Shown: positions 52,729 to 61,335 of the stretch, piece after piece
How the letters are laid out: every line of letters begins with the position of its first letter
Position numbering within the stretch: position 1 is the first letter of the stretch
Source: Lentzea pudingi
GTDB taxonomy: Bacteria > Actinomycetota > Actinomycetes > Mycobacteriales > Pseudonocardiaceae
Assembly (NCBI RefSeq): GCF_014646255.1
Contig: NZ_BMNC01000010.1
Coordinates: forward strand, 1 to 64,000
Direction: 5' to 3'
Length of the DNA stretch: 64,000 nucleotides
Translations under genes and position numbers: made by a program
Notes under the pieces: model-generated
What the model was told of the DNA's origin: nothing
The model's input: the letters and a program-made list of their open reading frames with translations, nothing else
The model's database searches: none

Positions 52729-53912
52729 CGCCTCTCATCTCCCGTGACCTGTCCGGTCATGGTGGTGTCGTTGGGATCCCATGCCGCTTCGCTGTACGGG
52801 AGCCCAACAGGGGATACGTGCTGTACGATGCGTGGACCGCGTTGCGGCAGCTCCGCCAGTCGCCGCCGTTCCTGGACCTGGTCTTGAAAGGACCACGCCG
52901 CCCAGATCGGCCCAGCAGGTCCATCAGGATGGCAGTGGTCACGAGACGAGGTCGCGATGACGAAGCAGGGTTTCTCGTAGCCGAGCTGCTGTCGCATCGC
53001 CGAGCGAAGGTTCCGTTCTCGCAGCGATGAGTGAACCGAGAACAGCAGAACGCCGAACACGTCGGTGCCGAAGCGGCTGTAGTCATCGAGCTTGCGCACA
53101 ACCTTGGACAGCGGCTCGGTGCCGGTGTCGTGTTCCAGGAAGAACCGCACCCGACGTCCCTGCTCGTCCCAACAGCCGTAAGCATCGGGCCTGAGCTTGA
53201 TGTCCCCGTGCCAGAAGAACTCGGTGCACGCCTTCTCCGACCACCACTGCGTGAGGGCGGCATCCGGGCGAGTACGGGCGTACGCCGCCAGCCCACAGAA
53301 GAAGTCGTTGACGCCGAGCTGATGCGACAGCTTCGGCCACAACCCCAGCCGCTCCAAGCGCTCCGCGTACGCACCGGCAACTGGCGGCTTCTCCGCGCGT
53401 TGTGCAGCGATCACCCGCGCACCGCGGTAACCGAGCGCATACCTCGTCTGACTTGTGCCGCCGGCGCTGTACGAGTCGCGGAACGCGAACACCGCGCCCA
53501 TGTCACGCAGCTGTCGCAGACGATCCTGAGCACGTCGTATCGACGAGAACTCGATCGCCGCGATCTGGTTGGTGGTGAGCACCTTGTGCTCGTGCAGGAG
53601 GGCGAGGATCCGTCGATCCCGTTCAACGAGCCGAAACCACAGGGCCGCATCTGGCTCGCCGACTCGGCCGCCGCGCCGTCCACGAATGTGGGGAGTTCCT
53701 TTGCTCTCACTCCTCAGTCGGCTTTTGCGCGACTCTTCTCGATACCACTGCTGACGTGCGGTGATGTGACTTTGCGTCTCGGCGGTTGGACCAGCGGATT
53801 CAGAACGCCGGACATCCGCCTCCCCATGCGCCGGACCACGCGCTGACCAACCCGCGCTGCTGCCCATAGGCCTCTCCCTTTGGAGCTGCTCAAGCGGTGG
53901 TCGCTCAAGCAC
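52719..53912 (-). CDS. Replication-relaxation family protein
   Basis: Up to 397 aa. The conserved part starts at RLVERDRRILALLHEHKVLT then TNQIAAIEFSSIRRAQDRLR, a winged-helix domain. ALGYRGARVIAAQ, LSHQLGVNDFFCGLAAYART, DIKLRPDAYGCW and RVRFFLEHDTGTEPLSKVVR with KLDDYSRF follow, the pattern of Replic_Relax proteins of actinobacterial plasmids and AICEs. They are implicated in plasmid replication or relaxation. The first 90 residues look unconserved, and the true start may lie further in. Confidence 0.82.
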   Translation of the reverse strand: MLERPPLEQLQRERPMGSSAGWSARGPAHGEADVRRSESAGPTAETQSHITARQQWYREESRKSRLRSESKGTPHIRGRRGGRVGEPDAALWFRLVERDRRILALLHEHKVLTTNQIAAIEFSSIRRAQDRLRQLRDMGAVFAFRDSYSAGGTSQTRYALGYRGARVIAAQRAEKPPVAGAYAERLERLGLWPKLSHQLGVNDFFCGLAAYARTRPDAALTQWWSEKACTEFFWHGDIKLRPDAYGCWDEQGRRVRFFLEHDTGTEPLSKVVRKLDDYSRFGTDVFGVLLFSVHSSLRERNLRSAMRQQLGYEKPCFVIATSSRDHCHPDGPAGPIWAAWSFQDQVQERRRLAELPQRGPRIVQHVSPVGLPYSEAAWDPNDTTMTGQVTGDERRWE

Positions 53913-53961
53913 CCCTGAACTCCGGATTTCGGGGCCTAATAGGACACGCGGTCGTCGATCG

Positions 53962-54804
53962 TTATGGCTTCGTCACGTCATGCAGGCGGAGAAGCAGCTC
54001 CTTGGATTCGGCCTCGTCGAGGCTCTCGGCAGCCAGCGCGCGAACGACAGCTTCGTAACCCGAGACCGCATCTCTCGACTCGGCAAGGAGAGTGGAGTTC
54101 TCTGCGCCAACCCAAACCAGCGGTTCGTACTTCGAAAACGTCAGCAGGGTGAACGGCCCGGCCAGCCCTGCGTGCGCACCTCGGGCGACCGGCAGGATCC
54201 GGATCTCGACGTTCGGGCGGTTCGCCATGAACATGAGATGCAGTAGTTGCCCGGCCTGCACCTCAGCACCACCGACCTGTAGTTGCAGCGCCAACTCGTG
54301 AATGAAGTACGTGCACGTGGTGCCTCGTCGAGGCAGTCGCTGCATCGCAAGGCCCGCCTGAACTCGGTCTTCCAGCTCATCGGCCGGCGACGTGGCCGAG
54401 GCGCGCAATGCCTCGCGCATGTTGTCGGCCGTCTGCAGGAACAACGGCACCGCGTGCGTGTGCCAGCAGGTGAGCGTCTCCGCCACCGCCAGGTTCTCAA
54501 CGACCGTACGAAGCTCGACAGGCGAACACACCCCGTGCTGCTGCCACCAGCCGACAACAGCCGTCTCACTGTGCATGGCCAGAAGATGAGCGCGCTCATC
54601 GGCCTTGACCCGGCAGGCACCAAGTAGCGCAGCGATCTCAACGAGGTTGGCGCCACCCTTGCCGTTCACCACGTCCGAGACTTTGGCCTCGTCCCAGTCC
54701 ATGACCTCAGCGGCCCCTCGTGAGGTCATGCCAGCTCCTGCAATGGCCGCTCGTATGCCAGCGCCCAGCTCACGGCCACGCGCGGTGGAGATCCTCTTCG
54801 GCAT
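53962..54804 (-). CDS. WhiJ-like XRE regulator (HTH + DUF5753), element copy 1
   Basis: 280 aa. The start MPKRISTARGRELGAGIRAA closely parallels the chromosomal regulator at 32298. The HTH is SRGAAEVMDWDEAKVSDVVN. DUF5753 signs are TCWHTHAVPLFLQTADNMRE, YFIHELALQLQVGG, GPFTLLTFSKYEPLVW. It starts 2 nt after the previous gene ends, so the two regulators are co-transcribed. No DUF397 partner is adjacent. Confidence 0.9.
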   Translation of the reverse strand: MPKRISTARGRELGAGIRAAIAGAGMTSRGAAEVMDWDEAKVSDVVNGKGGANLVEIAALLGACRVKADERAHLLAMHSETAVVGWWQQHGVCSPVELRTVVENLAVAETLTCWHTHAVPLFLQTADNMREALRASATSPADELEDRVQAGLAMQRLPRRGTTCTYFIHELALQLQVGGAEVQAGQLLHLMFMANRPNVEIRILPVARGAHAGLAGPFTLLTFSKYEPLVWVGAENSTLLAESRDAVSGYEAVVRALAAESLDEAESKELLLRLHDVTKP

Positions 54805-54806
54805 AC

Positions 54807-55730
54807 CTAGCTCCTCGCGTGATCGGTAACCAGTTGCAAGCGCCGTGCCGGATCTCGGAGCCGCAGCGAGGCCTCGTTCAACCAGAGCAAGGACAGCTCC
54901 TCGGTGCGGACGACATCGCGGAGCGCGACAAGGACTCGTTCGTAGGGAGCGCGCTCGACAGCCGACTCAAGCCATGTGTTGCCACCGTGCAGCGTGTGCA
55001 GGAGAACGACGTCGTCAAACCGCTTCTCCACGAACCGCATCACGGTGAACGACACGCCCATGCCGAAGTAGGGGCCGACATCCCCGTCCACGATTCGAAG
55101 CTCAAAGCCAGGCAGTTCGCCCAGCTCCTCCAGGTGCTCCAGCTGGTCCGCCATCACTCTCGAATCGCCAACGCCGTCGTTGAGCACCTGCTCTGTCACG
55201 ATCAGTCGAACGTTCAGCCGCCGCAGCTTCGCGGCCTGCTTGGTGCCCATGCTCAAGCGGCTGAGAGCCTCTTGCTGGTTCGCAAGATCGATGTCATTCG
55301 CCGCTGCACCAGACTCGACAAGGGCGGCGTGGTAACCACCGGTACGCACAAGCTCAGGCAGCGTTTCCGACGCCACAATCACCAGTTCACTCGCCTCGGC
55401 CAAGACGTCCCACGGCGTCCACGTCAGCCGAGCCCAGGCGTCGCCGTTGATCCGATCCCACATCTGGGGATCAACGGCTCGCTGCGCAACCCGCATGCAC
55501 AGTTCAACCTCGTCATCGGATGTACCGCACGCAGCTCCGACCACGACGACCTCACTAGGAGACATGCGTTGCGCAGCTCGGCAGAGGTGCGACAACTTCG
55601 CGGTGGAGAAGCCAACCCGAGCACCCAACTCCAAGAGCGACCAGTCGCGCCTCGTACGCCAGCCCAGCACGGTCCGGCTCAAGGCGCGGACCTCAAGACT
55701 TGCTCTCCCGTTGACCAGTTGTAGCGCCAT
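54807..55730 (-). CDS. XRE regulator with DUF5753-like domain, element copy 2
   Basis: 307 aa. The HTH lies at residues 16-70 (RTVLGWRTRRDWSLLELGAR, VGFSTAKLSHLCRAAQRMSP). The C-terminal region is a divergent DUF5753: SELVIVASETLPELVRTGGY, LIVTEQVLNDGVGDSRVMAD, GVSFTVMRFVEKRFDDVVLL and HTLHGGNTWLES. It is less like the others than they are to each other. Upstream of copy 1 in the same operon. Confidence 0.85.
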   Translation of the reverse strand: MALQLVNGRASLEVRALSRTVLGWRTRRDWSLLELGARVGFSTAKLSHLCRAAQRMSPSEVVVVGAACGTSDDEVELCMRVAQRAVDPQMWDRINGDAWARLTWTPWDVLAEASELVIVASETLPELVRTGGYHAALVESGAAANDIDLANQQEALSRLSMGTKQAAKLRRLNVRLIVTEQVLNDGVGDSRVMADQLEHLEELGELPGFELRIVDGDVGPYFGMGVSFTVMRFVEKRFDDVVLLHTLHGGNTWLESAVERAPYERVLVALRDVVRTEELSLLWLNEASLRLRDPARRLQLVTDHARS

Positions 55731-55761
55731 GTCCCATCAGCCTGTTCTTGATCTGTGGGCT

Positions 55762-56091
55762 TCACGCCCGGTGCCTCTTCGGCCGCCAATGCGTGCGCTC
55801 GTGCGTCGTCGCAGTCGCTGCCTGAGCGGCAAGATGAACGTCGAGCAACATCCGGCAAGGCGCCGGCACTCTCCGCCAAGCGGGCCCGCTGCGACACTTC
55901 CTGCACCAGCCGTTCTCGTCCGGCTGGTGCTCATCGACGAACACACGCAGCGCGGCTGCTAACCGCGGAACTTCGTGCCGTGCCATGGACAACGCGGACG
56001 CACCATCACCGTCAGCAGCGATCCGCGACACAAGATCCAAGTGCTCGACAAGCCGCCGACGCAGCTTGGAAAACAAGACCAGGTTGCCCAT
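55762..56091 (-). CDS. 109-aa protein with Cys-rich motif
   Basis: Start at ATG 56089-56091. N-terminal helix MGNLVLFSKLRRRLVEHLDL, a second helical stretch, then the motif HQPDENGWCRKCRSG, which looks like a small zinc-binding turn (His, two Cys, a third Cys in APCRML). The C terminus is His/Arg-rich. Similar proteins with ...H-x-P-D-x-x-G-x-C-x-x-C are frequent near XRE/DUF5753 genes in actinobacteria; no function is known to me. Same operon as the regulators, 31 nt upstream of copy 2. Confidence 0.65.
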   Translation of the reverse strand: MGNLVLFSKLRRRLVEHLDLVSRIAADGDGASALSMARHEVPRLAAALRVFVDEHQPDENGWCRKCRSGPAWRRVPAPCRMLLDVHLAAQAATATTHERTHWRPKRHRA

Positions 56092-56108
56092 GGCAGCGCG
56101 CCCTTCGG

Positions 56109-56342
56109 CTAGCTGGCTCGGAGACGGGAACACCGAGGCTGCTCGGTCGGTTCCGACGTCCTGTCGTTGGCGAAAGCACGCGCAACCGCTTGGCGGAACA
56201 CAAGAAGCCCTTGCTCCGCAGCATTGGCCTCCCTGCAATCCAAGGCAGAAGTGACCACCACGGCAGCGCGCGAAAGCACTGCGGTCTGCGCCCACGTCAG
56301 GTTCACCACGATCGGAACGAAATCCTCAAGACGCGCCATCAC
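56109..56342 (-). CDS. Small 77-aa protein, first gene of the element's minus-strand operon
   Basis: Start GTG-ATG at 56342/56339. MARLEDFVPIVVNLTWAQTA then VLSRAAVVVTSALDCREANA and VFRQAVARAF: amphipathic helices, no known motif. It precedes the 109-aa gene by 17 nt. The open frame, spacing and strand support a real gene, but no family was recognised. Confidence 0.5.
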   Translation of the reverse strand: MMARLEDFVPIVVNLTWAQTAVLSRAAVVVTSALDCREANAAEQGLLVFRQAVARAFANDRTSEPTEQPRCSRLRAS

Positions 56343-56465
56343 CAGAACCCTTCGTCGGACCGACCTGGGGCCGACGGAATCCTTGGGCGTGGCGCGCTAC
56401 CAGCCGGACACGCCCGTCCGGACCAGCTCCCACAAGGGGCCAAGGATCCCGCCGACAGCGAATAC

Positions 56466-56489
56466 ATTAAGGGTCAATTAACCCCTAAT
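56466..56489. promoter_or_regulatory. Candidate operator between the two divergent element operons
   Basis: ATTAAGGGT and ACCCCTAAT form a near-perfect inverted repeat (8 of 9) around CAATTA in an AT-rich patch about 85 bases before the plus-strand XRE gene and 123 before the minus-strand operon. The strong AT content makes it both the likely promoter and the likely binding site for one of the XRE proteins. A second pair, GTGAAC / GTTCAC, lies at 56505-56545. Confidence 0.5.
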
Positions 56490-56572
56490 GCGATAACCAG
56501 AACGTGTGAACCTGCCCTGACCAGCGCGTGACTAGGGTGTTCACGAGTTCCGCAGCGCGAGGAGGCAACCGG

Positions 56573-57451
56573 GTGCCGAGCGACAAGACGTACAGGAAGT
56601 CCAAGCTGGGCCGCCTGCTCGATCAGCTACGCAAGGACGCGGGCAAGGATCTCAACTACCTGGCGAGCGAACTCCGCAAGACCGAGGCGCACCTCTCGAA
56701 GTGCCTGAACGGCACGAACCTTCTCGGCTGGGCAGACCTTGGCCTGTATCTCGACCTCGTAGAGGCGGACGAAGACCGCCGACGCAAGGCAACCGAGTAC
56801 TGGGAGGACGCGAAGCAGGACAGCACGCGCGTCCAACACCCAGCCGCGTACAACCAGGCCGCCCGCTCATATGCCCGCGCCGAGGCCGACGCCTCAAAGC
56901 TGAAGCAGGTAGAAGCGGTCTGGATCCCAGGCATGCTGCAGGTCCCGGAGTACACGCTCGCTCTCCGCGAAGCGGCGCACCTGTTCGTCAACCCGAAGGT
57001 CCCCGCCAACCGCACCGTCGCCGCCCGGCAAAGCCGCCAGATGCGGCTACATGGCGACGCTCCGCTGCAAGCGCACTTCCTGATCGACATCGCAGCTCTC
57101 CGCCGCGCGGTCGGCGGCCCCGCCGCCATGTACGCGCAGCTGCTTCACCTGCAAGCGTCCGCGGCTCTCCTGAACGTGACGATCCAGGTGATCGACGAAG
57201 ACGCCGGCGCCTACGCCATCGACGGCGTGACCATCCTGAGCTTCGACGACGAGGACTTCCCTGACGTCGTCTACCTGGAGACCAGGGGAGGTGGTCGGTG
57301 GGTGGAGAATGACGTTGACGTAGACAAGTTCCGCAAGTCGTTCAACGAGATCGCGGACGAGCTGGCCTTCACGCCCGAAGAGTCGCTCAAGGTCATCCGT
57401 GATCAGGCTGAACTCTTCAAGGAGAGACTCCAGCGAGATGACGAACCCTGA
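56573..57451 (+). CDS. XRE regulator (HTH + DUF5753), element copy 3
   Basis: 292 aa from GTG 56573, selected because GGAGG is 7 nt upstream. The HTH is SKLGRLLDQLRKDAGKDLNY, LASELRKTEAHLSKCLNGTN. DUF5753: QVEAVWIPGMLQVPEYTLAL, QAHFLIDIAALRRAVGGPAA, LLHLQASAALLNVTIQVIDE and GVTILSFDDEDFPDVVYLET. It is transcribed with a DUF397 gene that overlaps its end by 14 nt, the classic pair. Confidence 0.9.
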   Translation: MPSDKTYRKSKLGRLLDQLRKDAGKDLNYLASELRKTEAHLSKCLNGTNLLGWADLGLYLDLVEADEDRRRKATEYWEDAKQDSTRVQHPAAYNQAARSYARAEADASKLKQVEAVWIPGMLQVPEYTLALREAAHLFVNPKVPANRTVAARQSRQMRLHGDAPLQAHFLIDIAALRRAVGGPAAMYAQLLHLQASAALLNVTIQVIDEDAGAYAIDGVTILSFDDEDFPDVVYLETRGGGRWVENDVDVDKFRKSFNEIADELAFTPEESLKVIRDQAELFKERLQRDDEP

Positions 57452-57632
57452 GAAGACGTGGCGCAAGTCCAGCTACACCGCACCAGACAACAACTGCGTT
57501 GAGCTCGCCGTCGGTGAAGTCGAGACCGCGCTGCGGGACAGCAAGCACACTGACGGTGGTTCATTTGCCGTAAGCGCCGACGCATGGGCCACGTTTCTTG
57601 AGCATGCCAAGTCGGGCGGCTTCAGAATCTGA
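57438..57632 (+). CDS. DUF397 small partner protein, element copy
   Basis: 64 aa from ATG 57438. EKTWRKSSYTAPDNNCVELA, VGEVETALRDSKHTDGG and VSADAWATFLEHAKSGGF is the DUF397 signature. Overlaps the XRE gene by 14 nt. It is similar to the chromosomal 33142 protein in the WRKSSY...CVE...RDSK positions. Confidence 0.92.
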   Translation: MTNPEKTWRKSSYTAPDNNCVELAVGEVETALRDSKHTDGGSFAVSADAWATFLEHAKSGGFRI

Positions 57633-58047
57633 AACAACACCCGAACGAGGCTAGAGCCGTTGATCTTGTCAGCGGGTTGGCCTGTCGAATCCTTCGGCAT
57701 ATGCCGTATGGAGAAATGCTGTCGAGGGCTGATGCTTCAGCTTGAGACTCAAGCTTCCGTGCCAAAGTGTGATCGCATTAAGCAAGCTCAGGCTTGTTCT
57801 GGATGTTACTCGCGAGCGGCGTGTTGAATCGGTCTTGCGTGTCACTTGTAGGCGAGATCTGTAGGTGCCGTAGCCGGTTGTCGCGCAAGGCTATCGCTCA
57901 ACAAGTTCTCGCTGCCACTTGCGGCTCAATCTAGGAACTTGGCTAACGGTACGGCGTAAGCCTGCGACACTCTTGACGAGGAGCCACTGTTGACGGCCAG
58001 CCAGCCAGCTGGTAACGCTCACGTGTGCCGTAAGGGCTGGGAGGATC
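57633..58047 (+). other. 415-base non-coding region upstream of the NACHT gene, with promoter
   Basis: No convincing gene on either strand. It is less GC-rich than the surrounding chromosome. Contains the short palindromic GGCATATGCC near 57702. Next to the NACHT gene, TTGACG (57990-57995), a 17-base spacer and TAACGC (58013-58018) form a plausible promoter with a leader of about 20 bases; another TTGACG is at 57973. GGGAGG precedes the ATG by 3-4 bases. Confidence 0.5.
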
Positions 58048-61000
58048 ATGTCCGTCGAGGCTGTTGCACTTGGAGCCGGACGATCAGTTGCGAAGCTCGT
58101 CTTTGGTCGATGGATGGCTGGTCACGCAGCTAAAACTGCAGCCACGATGGACCTCGTTGATCTGATCAAGACGGGTTTCCCCGACGAGATCAAGCGGCGC
58201 AAGGCTGAGCGACAGTTCGAGGCGATTGCCGACTCCGTTACCGAGCGGCTGCTAGCCGTGAGCGGTCAAGAGTTTCGGGGACTAAGCGATGGTGACCGTG
58301 AAGCGGTGCTGCATCAGGTAATCTTGACGCTTGATCGAGCTGAGCTAACTGACCGGGCATTGTTCTCCGACGATCTTGATCCCATAAAGCTTGCCAGAAG
58401 GCTACGTGTGACCCTGCCGGGAACTCAGGTGGCGACGCAGCTCGGTGAAGCGGCTGCCAGACTATATGACGTCATCCTTGATGAGTGCTGTGACTGCTTA
58501 GCGCGCGCTATCATACATCTCCCACAGTTTGAACCGCGGGCAGTTGCTGAAAGTCTAGTGCGACTGTCGCGATTGGCTGAAACCGTGGAGACGATGCTCT
58601 CACGGCTGCCGATTCGATCGCTAGTTGCGCCAGAAGGAACGTCGGGAGATGACGAGTTTACTCGACGCTACCTGGAATCTATCAGTGATTCGCTTGATCA
58701 GGTTGAGCTCCTCGGAGTTCGATTTGAGCGATTGACGCGGACGCAAACCACTCTAAGTGTCGCATATATTAGCCTTAGTGTTTCGGCGGAATCCCATGGG
58801 CGCTCGACTGGAATTGACCCTGCGCGGGGTCTGGATAGAAATTTTGATGAGATTGAAAGCGCCTCTGTCAGGGTGGAACGTGCTCTGGGTGACCACAGGT
58901 TAATGCTCGTTCGAGGTGAGGCAGGTGGCGGCAAGAGTACCTTGCTGCGGTGGCTTGCGGTGACTGCTTCGCGTCGCAATTTCGAGGGCGCGTTGTATGA
59001 CCTAAACGGCTGTGTTCCCCTTATGATTAAGCTTCGTAGTCATGCGGAAGGAGCTCTGCCGCGCCCCGAGGAGTTCCTGGACGACATAGCGGGAAGCTTG
59101 ACTGGGATTATGCCGCGAGGATGGGTGCATCGCCATCTGCTTTCTGGCCGCGCCATCGTGCTGGTGGACGGTGTAGATGAGGTTATTGCCTCTCAGCGGC
59201 AGCTCGTGAGAGTTTGGATAAAAGAAATTATCACGCAGTTTCCCCGTGTTCGTATGGTAGTAACTTCTCGTCCTGCTGCTGCGGCTGCCAATTGGCTCAA
59301 AGCGGAAGGCTTTACTTCAGCTTTTCTAGAGCAGCTCGGGATGTCTGATCTTCGTGCTCTGGTGCGGCAATGGCATCTAGCTATACGGGGCTGCGCCGGA
59401 TTGCCATGTTCGCCCGAAAGACTTCCTGCGTATGAAGCCAAGTTGTTGGCGAGACTGGACTCAGCGCCACATTTGCGAACGCTTGCCGCCACCCCGCTGC
59501 TTGCTGCAATGCTATGTGCACTGAACCTCGATCGAGAGTCACTGCCTCGTAACCGAATGAGTCTTTATGGCGCCGCGCTCGAGATGTTGTTGGAAACCAG
59601 GGACTCTACCTGTAATGTGCCAAGTGCGCGCCTCGGTTTCCTTGAGTCTGATCAGAAAATTAGAATCCTTCAAGATTTATCTTGGCACTTATCGACAAGT
59701 GGTCGTGTGGAGTTGCCGAAGGCGACGGTGGAAAGACTAATCGCTGACCGTCTCACGGTGATGCCTCAAGTTCGCTCCAGTGCGGCGCAAGTTCTTGATC
59801 TTTTGGTGCATCGAAGCGGCGTGCTTCGGGAGCCTGTTCCGGGACGGATTGACTTTGTGCACCGTACTATTCAGGAATACCTGAGTGCGAAGCATGCTGC
59901 CGATATTGGCGACATGGATCTGCTGATTCGCAATGCGCACCAGTCTCTATGGCGAGAAACTGTGATCATGGCAGCTGGGCACGCCAATGAGCCGCTTCGC
60001 AGAGAGTTAGTTGCTGGGATACTTGACCGAGCGAAAGTGGAGCCGCGACTGGCTCGAAGGCTAAAGCTTCTGGCAGTTGCCTGCCTTGAGACGCTTCCCT
60101 CTGTGTCTAGTGATGTATCCATAGCGTTGAGTAGCTGTCTAGATGATCTCGTTCCACCTCGAGATTCTAGTGCGGCTCGCTCCCTATCGACTGCGGGCGA
60201 GGCTGTTTTGGGACGTCTTCCGCGCAGCCTTAGTGGATTGTCTCGTAGTGCTGCCGAAGCGACCATTCAGGTGGCTTCGTATATAAATGGTGAAGAAGCA
60301 CTCGATGTGCTCGCTAACTACGCGGCTGAAGCAAAGTATCAGTCGGAAATTTCACGTGCTTGGGAGTACTTTGAACCTGATGTGTACGCCAAACGCGTGC
60401 TTGCGGCGATGCCGGAGGGAGGGAGGGTGCATGTTCTACGTTCTCAATCTCGGATCGCGGCTCTTCGGCACGTTCCGCCGCTTGCCGAACTGGAGATACA
60501 TGCTGACTTACTAAGGGATTTCGACTTTCTCGCAAGACATGCGCAAACATTGCGAGATCTAAGTTTGTATGTTGAAGGGATGGGCGCTGATCTGCACGAT
60601 CTTCCTGAGATGCCGCAGCTCAGCAGTCTCGCGCTCAGGCTCCGAACACTGACGGACTTAAGCTTTATGGATGGTTTGCCGGATCTACGAATGGTGTGGC
60701 TTACTAGTTGTGAGTCGATCGAGAATTATGGATCTCTGAAGAGGTTCGCTAATCTTGAGACCCTAGCCCTCTTCGGTAGTTTGGGCTTGCGTGATTTGGG
60801 TCAGCTGCCGACCCTTGCTTCGATAAAGTCGCTATCGCTTGAAGGATCGAAACTTAGTCGCGGCAGCCTGGAGGCGCTCGCCAATCAGGCAAGCAGCGTG
60901 ACAAACCTTTACCTTGGTTCCTGCGACTGGTTGGACAATCTTGATCCATTGAGTGATCTTAGCTTGCAAGACTTTCGGATATTTGGCTGTTCTGCGGTTG

Positions 61001-61335
61001 AGGATCTGAGCCCACTGGCGGAACAGCAAGATCTGCGCTTCCTGGAGATTTCCAAGACTGGAGTCTCGGATTTATCGCCCGTGGCAGGGCTCAAGAATTT
61101 GAGGATTCTGCGACTTAGGGGATGTGCGCGGGTTGTGGATTTGACTCCTTTAGCTGATCTTCCGAACCTGCGAGAGCTTCTTATTGAGGGAATCGCTGAT
61201 GATGTAGATTTGAATCCCTTGCGGGAGAATCGAAAAGTCTCTGTTCAAGTTGCGCCTGGTCAGCTCGTGCGGAATTCCCAGGCCTTAGGTGCTCGACTAA
61301 CTGTGAGTCCTTGGGGTTCGCGGCGATTTAGGTGA
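58048..61335 (+). CDS. NACHT NTPase with leucine-rich repeats (NLR-like, probable anti-phage)
   Basis: 1095 aa. Residues 1-270 are a helical N-terminal effector-type domain like the NNH domains of bacterial NACHT proteins. The NACHT domain follows: Walker A VRGEAGGGKSTLLRW (about 290), Walker B IVLVDGVDEV (about 370), VVTSRPAAAA as sensor, then ATPLLAAMLCALNLDRESLP and FVHRTIQEYLSAKHAADIGD. From about 815 to 1050 run leucine-rich repeats (FANLETLALFGSLGLRDLGQ, LKNLRILRLRGCARVVDLTP). GC is visibly lower than in the host, and at least nine TTA codons occur. In known bNACHT systems the repeats sense phage and the N terminus kills or arrests the cell; here that is inferred. Confidence 0.88.
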   Translation: MSVEAVALGAGRSVAKLVFGRWMAGHAAKTAATMDLVDLIKTGFPDEIKRRKAERQFEAIADSVTERLLAVSGQEFRGLSDGDREAVLHQVILTLDRAELTDRALFSDDLDPIKLARRLRVTLPGTQVATQLGEAAARLYDVILDECCDCLARAIIHLPQFEPRAVAESLVRLSRLAETVETMLSRLPIRSLVAPEGTSGDDEFTRRYLESISDSLDQVELLGVRFERLTRTQTTLSVAYISLSVSAESHGRSTGIDPARGLDRNFDEIESASVRVERALGDHRLMLVRGEAGGGKSTLLRWLAVTASRRNFEGALYDLNGCVPLMIKLRSHAEGALPRPEEFLDDIAGSLTGIMPRGWVHRHLLSGRAIVLVDGVDEVIASQRQLVRVWIKEIITQFPRVRMVVTSRPAAAAANWLKAEGFTSAFLEQLGMSDLRALVRQWHLAIRGCAGLPCSPERLPAYEAKLLARLDSAPHLRTLAATPLLAAMLCALNLDRESLPRNRMSLYGAALEMLLETRDSTCNVPSARLGFLESDQKIRILQDLSWHLSTSGRVELPKATVERLIADRLTVMPQVRSSAAQVLDLLVHRSGVLREPVPGRIDFVHRTIQEYLSAKHAADIGDMDLLIRNAHQSLWRETVIMAAGHANEPLRRELVAGILDRAKVEPRLARRLKLLAVACLETLPSVSSDVSIALSSCLDDLVPPRDSSAARSLSTAGEAVLGRLPRSLSGLSRSAAEATIQVASYINGEEALDVLANYAAEAKYQSEISRAWEYFEPDVYAKRVLAAMPEGGRVHVLRSQSRIAALRHVPPLAELEIHADLLRDFDFLARHAQTLRDLSLYVEGMGADLHDLPEMPQLSSLALRLRTLTDLSFMDGLPDLRMVWLTSCESIENYGSLKRFANLETLALFGSLGLRDLGQLPTLASIKSLSLEGSKLSRGSLEALANQASSVTNLYLGSCDWLDNLDPLSDLSLQDFRIFGCSAVEDLSPLAEQQDLRFLEISKTGVSDLSPVAGLKNLRILRLRGCARVVDLTPLADLPNLRELLIEGIADDVDLNPLRENRKVSVQVAPGQLVRNSQALGARLTVSPWGSRRFR

